This document shows, piece after piece, positions 58,141 through 64,000 of a DNA stretch of 64,000 bases. Position 1 is the first letter of the stretch, and every line of letters begins with the position of its first letter. Position numbers and translations under genes: made by a program. The stretch spans positions 3,472,001 to 3,536,000 of the forward strand of contig OX359246.1 of NCBI GenBank assembly GCA_947179485.1, in the 5' to 3' direction. A model generated the notes under the pieces. It had not been told where the DNA came from, did not search any database, and saw nothing but the letters and a program-made list of their open reading frames with translations. The stretch comes from Allacma fusca. Taxonomy: Eukaryota; Arthropoda; Collembola; Symphypleona; Sminthuridae.

Positions 58141-59034
58141 TTTACGTTCTTCAGTTTTAAGGTCATGTCTTGTAACTGCACTGCTTTGTAAACTGTTACC
58201 GTAATGCGGTAAAAATGTGACCCTTGTATGGTCAAAATTTGCATTTTACGGTCAAGTTTTGTGACCATTTTAGGATACAAATAATGATCGTATGAGGTGG
58301 GAATTGTGATCTTATGGCGGTAAATATTTGACCGCGTGACAGCAAAACCTTGGTATCATTTTGCTGAAAAACTGGTGACTGTTAAACGTTACGACCGTGT
58401 TATCACAAAATGTTTGACCATGTCGCTGTTGATATAATTCCCTTTGCGCTGAGAAATTGTTTCAACATTTCGACCAAACCATTTTGATCGTTGTCCAAGC
58501 CAAAAAATTGGCCCTTTTGGTCCATTTTTATCCTAAGTTTTGAACCAATTTTAAAAACACGTATTGTCAATACCTTTTTCAGTGTGGCACATTTACTAGG
58601 CAACTTTAAAAGTGTCAAATATCACAAAAGAAAGGGGTAGTTGGCCTTAAAATTCTATGAATTTGAAGTTTGTGAATTATTTTGGCGCAGCCTGTTTGTG
58701 GTAATAAAATTTTTACTCGATTTTTTACGGTATGAATACAATGACCTTTGGAATGTAATATTGTATACAAAATCACCTGTCTGTGAAATTGAGATCATCA
58801 AAAGAGGTAAATTATGGTCATGACCGTATTTTCTCTTACCTCGGCTCTATTACGTGTCAAATAAAACACAGTTATTATTATTATGGGCAGCAAATTGCAC
58901 CGGAATGGCCTGTGTCATTGCAACTGTTCAGTCCATTACTGAAGCCTGGCCTTTAGGGCTCAGATGGCTGCCTTATTATTACCCCTTCCATGTGTATACT
59001 CTCCGGCCATAAATTTTACAAACATACAGGGTGC

Positions 59035-59056
59035 TCCAAACCTATCGTAGTAAAAC
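59035..59056. mobile_element. Mariner-like end (fragment)
   Basis: tacagggtgctccaaaccta resembles the TACAGGGTGTCCCAAAA style of mariner inverted-repeat ends. No inverted partner or transposase frame was seen nearby. Confidence 0.3.
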
Positions 59057-59399
59057 AACAGTCCCAAAATGGTCTCAAAAAAATTTAAACTTTCGCAGCT
59101 CTCAATTTTCTGGTCATTTCCGCCCGCACCCGTTTCAAAATCATAGTTTCTATTACGTCAATACGTTTTCAATCATCGCTGAAGAGTCACAAATTTTCTA
59201 CAAGAAATTGCTTTTGTACAACACTTTGACCATTTTGCCTCTTCAACGACGAAATGAATTTCCAATTTGACCTCCAATTATTTTGCACGCCTGTTAAATA
59301 TTTGATTTTAAAATATTTTCGCTGTAAATTATCCCGGGGAAATAATTACAAAATTCCAATTTAAAAAGCGTTGACCCTAAATGCTGATTTAATTAAAAT

Positions 59400-59770
59400 T
59401 TTCGCTCTGAAATTGACCAAAGTTAAATTTTGGCCCTAAAATTGACCATGCTGATAACGGAGCACAAAAATTGTCCCTGAAAAGCTGCTGACCCTAAAAC
59501 TGACCTAAAATATAATTTAACCGTAAAATTGAGCAAGTGAAAAAAATTTAACTGAAAATTGCCCAGGTCAAAATTTAGTTCTAAACTTGACCTAATTAAA
59601 TATTTAGTTCAAAAATTGACCAAATTAAATATTTAGTTCTAAAATTGGCCCATTTAAATATTTGCTTCTAAAATTGGCCCAGTTAAAATTTTATCCCTAA
59701 AACTGGCCCAATTAAATATTTAGTTCTAAAATTGACCCAGTTAAAATTTTATCCCTAAAATTTTCTAAAT
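59400..59770. repeat. 29-bp ttgaccaaattaaatattta array
   Basis: The unit ttgaccaaattaaatattta plus gttctaaaa recurs about seven times near 59,570-59,760, with older diverged copies upstream. The TTGACC core is shared with other arrays. Confidence 0.85.
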
Positions 59771-60011
59771 GTAATTTGAACCTACACTTACACAAATGTG
59801 AAACTTTAATTTAAAACCAAAATTGTTTGCTCTAAGAAAGTAGCAAATTTGAAGGAAGGATTCTAACTTCGATGGAAATTTTTTGGGTCACCTTCCTTGC
59901 CCATATTTGAGTGAGATGCTGGGGACTCGGTTAAAAATAGAAGTAGGTGGACTCGTAAAATAAATCAAGAGCCCTTATACAAAAAATTTGGTGTGTCCAT
60001 TATGAATGTAG

Positions 60012-60155
60012 AATGCGGGTGTTCAAAATTCGGGTCAGTCCGAGACGACTGTGAACAAATGACTGGACGATGTGTGTGTAAGCCGGGCGTGTTGGGCCAT
60101 AAATGTGATTCATGTGCTGAGGGAGAGTTCCTTGGACCTTATGGATGCACTTCGG
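60012..60155 (+). CDS. AGRN: Agrin exon: laminin-EGF-like domain LE2
   Basis: The acceptor is attatgaatgtag at 60,011, with a weak pyrimidine tract, and the donor is G|gtacgt at 60,156; both ends are phase 1. It codes for a full LE domain with eight cysteines: [35 protein letters not shown] and YGC. The [10 protein letters not shown] core matches the agrin LE2 signature known from other animals. LE2 follows directly after LE1 (GCRG-ECGC), forming the tandem LE pair. Confidence 0.95.
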
Positions 60156-60681
60156 GTACGTATCCTTTTCAACCCGGATTTTCCCCACCCATATTCTATA
60201 CGTACATAGCACCATTATTTATTATGCACTCTCCCCAAATCCCATCCTTAACTTAATTTTAGCTTAATGCACTCTCTGCCCAACAGCTCCTTAACAAATA
60301 GGCCACGTCTAAAAGTCTCATGGACAAATGGCCCCACTAATACTATACAGTGTCACCTTTTTATTACAAAGAAATCTCATGCTAAAATTTTCAGGAATTT
60401 TTTTGCCAGGAATTTGTCAGCGTTTCCATATTTATTTTTTCCCTCAATTTTTGCGTATTGTTTATAAAAGGCAAGTCTGACTCCTGAAATTGCTCCTGCT
60501 GTAAAATTTTGTTGCTAAAAAATAATTGACTGTAACCATATATTTTAGTGCATGCTCCCATTAAATTTAATGGCCTGTAAGTAATTGCACAGTGGGGAAA
60601 TGGGAATTAAAATTGGGATTGTAAATTTTTAGAGGACTGTACGATTCCCCTAAATGACTCTATATTTGCGTAAATTTGCAG
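60156..60681 (+). other. AGRN: Agrin intron LE2-FS9
   Basis: A 526-bp intron of ordinary AT-rich sequence. No repeat array or extra exon is seen. Confidence 0.8.
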
Positions 60682-60806
60682 ACCCAATTAATCTGGGCCG
60701 AACTTGCGATGAAGTCGTTTGCGGTTTCGGGGCTGAGTGCGAGCAAGATGGGAATCGGGCTGGATGTGTCTGCAATATTCATTGCCCTGATACGACTGAT
60801 AACGAG
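60682..60806 (+). CDS. AGRN: Agrin exon: EGF-like half of FS9
   Basis: The acceptor is gtaaatttgcag at 60,681 (phase 1) and the donor is GAG|gtacca at 60,807 (phase 0, weak). A short linker DPINLGR is followed by six cysteines: TCDEVVC, GAEC, AGCVC and IHC, ending PDTTDNE. The Kazal half is in the next exon. In agrin the FS domain that follows the LE pair is FS9, and a Ser/Thr-rich region plus a SEA domain come next; those are not in the window. Confidence 0.92.
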
Positions 60807-61632
60807 GTACCATTCCCTTAAAATATTGCGCTCAAAATTAGCACGCGTATCTCATCATTCTGCAAAAAACAATTGCAAAGAGCCCCTCAGGAAATTTTGT
60901 CAAAAAAATTTTTTAAAGGCGATAAAAAAGCATGAGAGAAAATTTTCCCTGGTATTGTGTTAAAATTTTTAGTAGAAACAATTATTTGCATAAATTTTCT
61001 TAAAATGTGGTCAAAAATTTTAAAAACATTACATTTTTTGGAATTACAAAATTTCTTAGAAAATTCTGCTAGAAAAAAACGTGTTCTAAAGTTATATGAA
61101 ATATTTGCGCACAACATTTTTTGTTGCGGTAACATTTGTAATGTAGTTTTATGAAAAAAACTTACAGGAAAAATTTTACAGGGTATATTTTACAGGGAAA
61201 ATATTTAAGCAAGAATTTTTAATCAAGAGTTGTTAAGGAAAAATTTTTAAGCAAGAATTTTTAAGCACGAATTTTAAAGGAAAAATTTGTAAACAAGAAT
61301 TTTAAAGGAAAAATTTGTAAACAAGAATTTTAAAAGAAAATTTTTAAGCAAGAATTTTAAATGAAAACTTTTTAATCAACAATTTTAAATGCAAAATTTT
61401 TAAGCAAGAATTTCTAAGATAATTTTATTTCCGATTAAATTTTATCTTTTAATTTTGTTTTGCAAATGGGGCAAAATGTTTCTAAAAAATTCCTTTCAAT
61501 GAAATGTGGATAGAAATATCTGGTTTAAAGAATAATTTATCATGAAATTCCGGGTTTGTTTACAGGTTTAAATATTTTCAAAAATGTATACAAAAAATGT
61601 GGTTTTAATGCAAATTTTGAAAATGTTACCAG
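60807..61632 (+). other. AGRN: Agrin intron splitting FS9
   Basis: An 826-bp phase-0 intron (gtacca...gttaccag) at the same place in the domain as the FS6 intron. It contains a diverged aatttttaagcaagaatttt array. Confidence 0.8.
61190..61400. repeat. ~28-bp aatttttaagcaagaatttt repeats
   Basis: About seven copies of aatttttaagcaagaatttt plus aaaggaa with variable length. Confidence 0.8.
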
Positions 61633-61747
61633 GAAATTTGCGCCAGCGATGCGTTTACTTACGAATCGGAATGTCTGGTCCGACTCCAGTCCTGCCGAAG
61701 CCAGAAACCGATTTGGGTGGCCCACAAAGGACCCTGTTTGGATTCCA
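61633..61747 (+). CDS. AGRN: Agrin exon: Kazal half of FS9
   Basis: The acceptor is aaatgttaccag at 61,632 (phase 0) and the donor is A|gtgagt at 61,748 (phase 1). It supplies the last four cysteines: EICASDAFTYESEC, QSC and GPC. The Kazal signature is altered: the usual C-G-S-D-G-x-T-Y-x-N-E-C reads C-A-S-D-A-F-T-Y-E-S-E-C, losing both glycines. The domain should still form its disulfides. This is the last exon in the window, and the phase-1 donor predicts more exons downstream. Confidence 0.92.
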
Positions 61748-61940
61748 GTGAGTTCCCTTTGAAGATGAATCAATTATTTTGAGAAATTCCCACATGTAAC
61801 AAAGAAGGTCCCCTCCAACCGAGCTGTAAAATTTTGTTAGATTTTGTAAACACATCGGAAGGGATCGTCCGTAGCAACATGAACCTTACAATGTTTAAAC
61901 TTTTGATATCTTTCATATACACCTACCAAAACTATATATT

Positions 61941-62440
61941 TACAGGGTAACAAAAAAAATATACGGAGCCAGTAAAATTTTTGTATATATTTGATGTCAT
62001 GGGTAAAAAAATTTGTGTAGTTGCAAATACAATAAAAGTAACATTTGACATGACCATTACATTCCAAGCCGTTGTCCTGCTTCTGGGAAAGTTTTCCTCA
62101 AGTTGTTCCAAAGTCAAGCCTTTATGGTACAAGTTGGGCTAAAATTTCCTTCTGATCACAATCACATTCACACAATGGCCATGAAAGGGGAAAATGCCAA
62201 AGAATTCCATTCATTCACGTAGTCGCCTTGGGTTGTATTTTGGCTCTTGCTTTTGTTAGAAATAGCTGAAAAAAATTTCCCATGGAAGCGCCAGATTTGA
62301 ACATATGGGTAAATACGGGAAAATTGTTCCTTAGGGTATTGCCAATGGTTCCAGGCTTTAAATTCGTTAAAATATTCCAAAAAACTAATATTTTGGGACT
62401 GACGGGTAAATGTTTTTAATCTAAAAATTTTAAACAACCA
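61941..62440 (-). mobile_element. Possible decayed mariner/Tc1-like remnant
   Basis: tacagggtaacaaaaaaaat, then atacggagccagt, at 61,941 resembles a mariner-type end. To its right the minus strand has two open stretches (62,168-62,437 and 61,932-62,132) in different frames, reading for example KGLTLEQLEENFPRSRT and HWQYPKEQFSRIYPY. They look more protein-like than the surrounding sequence. I cannot identify a DDE catalytic motif, so the transposase assignment is only a guess, and the element would be broken. Confidence 0.3.
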
Positions 62441-63483
62441 TTAAAAAATTTGACCTCATACATTTGAATTGGGCGTCGATCAAAACTCGTAAACGTTTCC
62501 CAAAACGATTTTTTACAAAAACTAAAATTTTAGAAAACTCACAAATTTTATCATTTTTCGTTAAATGTTTTCCCGGATTTTAAGGGCAAAATTATTACAG
62601 ATTTTACAATAATAATTTGTCTGACTATGGTTTCTGCAGACTTGTAAATTTTTAAAATAAATTTTGAAATATAGAATATTTGATTTGCGAATTGTAAAAA
62701 TTTTTACTCAAATTATAAAATTTTACGCTCACTACATTTTACTTGCATGAAATTTTTTGCGCAATAATCGGGATGGGCATTAATATTTTGGACAGGTTTC
62801 AAATCACCGTTTTTAATACTTGTTGGCCAAAATTTATAAAAATGATTTCAAAAAACTTCCTGTCGAATGTCTCGAAATGAGGAAACATTTTCAAAAATGT
62901 TGAAAACATTTGTGATAAATCGGAAGGGATGAAACCACATGAAGGAAATTTGTTTTACTTTGAGTGGCAATTTGTTTGCGTATAAATTTTTCGTAATAGA
63001 ATTGAGTATGCGCATAAAATTTGTTGTAACTCTGTAAAATGGAGTGGTTTCGGGCCTTATATGTAAACATTTTGGGGAACAAATATGCACTTTGCCTTTC
63101 TCAGGTTTTGTGCGTATTTCCCGGATGTATGAAAATTGGGTATTGGTAGAAAAAAGGAGGGAAGTGGCTGAATAAGAGAGACTATTCAATGAATACAAAA
63201 TAATATTGAATTGAATTTTAGGGAATTGTTATACCCTAATACGATTTCCTCTGTCGGCAACACTCCTCCAAACTTGTTTTGTGTTATTGGACGGAAGAGC
63301 CCTTATCCAGAGAATACATTTTCTTATGGGCTCCCGAACATCTCTTTTATTCTCTTTTGTTCGCCCTCGCCAACTGAGTTGTGATCCAATGGCACGCACT
63401 CTGTTCTCAAGTTCTCTTATTCAAGGTCCAGGAACATATTATTTGGCCCCTAGAGCCCGCAAATTTTTTTGGGGTAAAATTTT

Positions 63484-63662
63484 GAGGTTGGGTGAATTTT
63501 AAGGTTGTGCGAAATTTTGAGGTTGGGTGAATTTTAAGGTTGTGCGAAATTTTGAGGTTAAGTAAAATGTTAAGATTGTGCGAAATTTTGAGTTTGGGTA
63601 AAACTTTAAGGTTGTGCGAAATTTTGAGGCTGGGTAAAATTTTAAGGTTGTGCAAAATTTGG
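63484..63662. repeat. 35-bp tandem repeat, 5 copies
   Basis: aaggttgtgcgaaattttga, then ggttgggtgaatttt, recurs at 63,501, 63,536, about 63,571, 63,608 and 63,643. Confidence 0.9.
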
Positions 63663-64000
63663 AATTTTATTGTTTTTCAAAATATGCAAATTTTAAAACG
63701 CTTTCTCTTGAATTGCTAGAAGAAATTTCTAAATTAACAATTTTAATAAAAATAAAAATTTCGACGACGAAATAAGTTTTAGTAAATGTTTGTTGAAAAA
63801 ATGAGATTTAAAAAGTTTTTTATAGAGTTTCGGGGGGTTAGGGTTTTTGCTGGAACCGGCCTTGAGGAACACCATGACATTCATATAATTAGTGTACATT
63901 GCACTTCACCATAACATCACAGTCATGCTTCATATACAATACCTTCACGCACATGCACACAAGTATTTCTGGACATGGAGTCATAGGAACATAAGTCAGA

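Larger units (their letters stand above)
57835..60011 (+). other. AGRN: Agrin intron LE1-LE2
   Basis: A 2.2-kb intron with a 47-bp array (57,920-58,140), more ggtcaaa/tgacc words to about 58,420, a transposon-end-like sequence at 59,035 and a 29-bp array at 59,400-59,770. Sequence at 58,800-59,030 is complex, with a tattattattat tail at 58,870, possibly an old retroelement 3' end. Confidence 0.7.
61748..64000 (+). other. AGRN: Agrin intron after FS9 (5' part)
   Basis: No exon is supported in the last 2.25 kb. The stretch holds a mariner-like remnant (61,941-62,440), AT-rich sequence (62,450-63,250) and a 35-bp array (63,484-63,662). The remaining agrin exons (Ser/Thr-rich, SEA, EGF, LamG) should follow. 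Confidence 0.65.

Overview
This window is eukaryotic and most likely arthropod. It is a very AT-rich stretch in which 15 short exons (2,790 nt, 930 codons) on the + strand sit among kilobase introns packed with tandem repeats. I see no bacterial operon, tRNA, rRNA or CRISPR. The exons code for one protein, the N-terminal half of agrin, a secreted heparan-sulfate proteoglycan of basement membranes. Their order is eight follistatin-like/Kazal (FS) domains, a lustrin-type Cys-rich module, two laminin-EGF-like (LE) domains, then a ninth FS domain. Eight FS, two LE, one FS is the diagnostic agrin layout. The SEA, EGF and LamG parts are not here and should lie beyond 64,000. The main signal-peptide exon was not found and may lie before position 1.

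Layout: 1-11,619 is upstream non-coding sequence (5' intron or flank). FS1 is at 11,620-11,829, followed by a 16.2-kb intron. FS2 (28,043-28,279) is preceded without a stop by an in-frame ATG with a good Kozak context and a signal-peptide-like leader at 27,958, a candidate alternative start. FS3, FS4 and FS5 start at 30,889, 33,265 and 41,661. A 27-nt, frame-neutral microexon candidate lies at 42,292-42,318. FS6 is split over 45,053-45,153 and 46,636-46,759. FS7 starts at 50,308. FS8 starts at 54,974 and carries a Ser-rich linker at the position where vertebrate agrin carries heparan-sulfate sites. The lustrin module starts at 57,094, LE1 at 57,544, LE2 at 60,012, and FS9 is split over 60,682-60,806 and 61,633-61,747. 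All exons join in frame. All junctions are phase 1 except the two phase-0 introns that cut FS6 and FS9 at the same place.

The non-coding part alternates ordinary sequence with roughly 30 tandem or dispersed repeat arrays (units 17-254 bp). Several have higher-order structure, and many independent ones share the core TGACC/GGTCA. Short terminal-inverted-repeat-like ends suggest decayed pogo- and mariner/Tc1-type DNA transposons; no intact transposase was found. Exon borders and domain calls were made by eye from reading frame, splice signals and cysteine patterns, without any database search.
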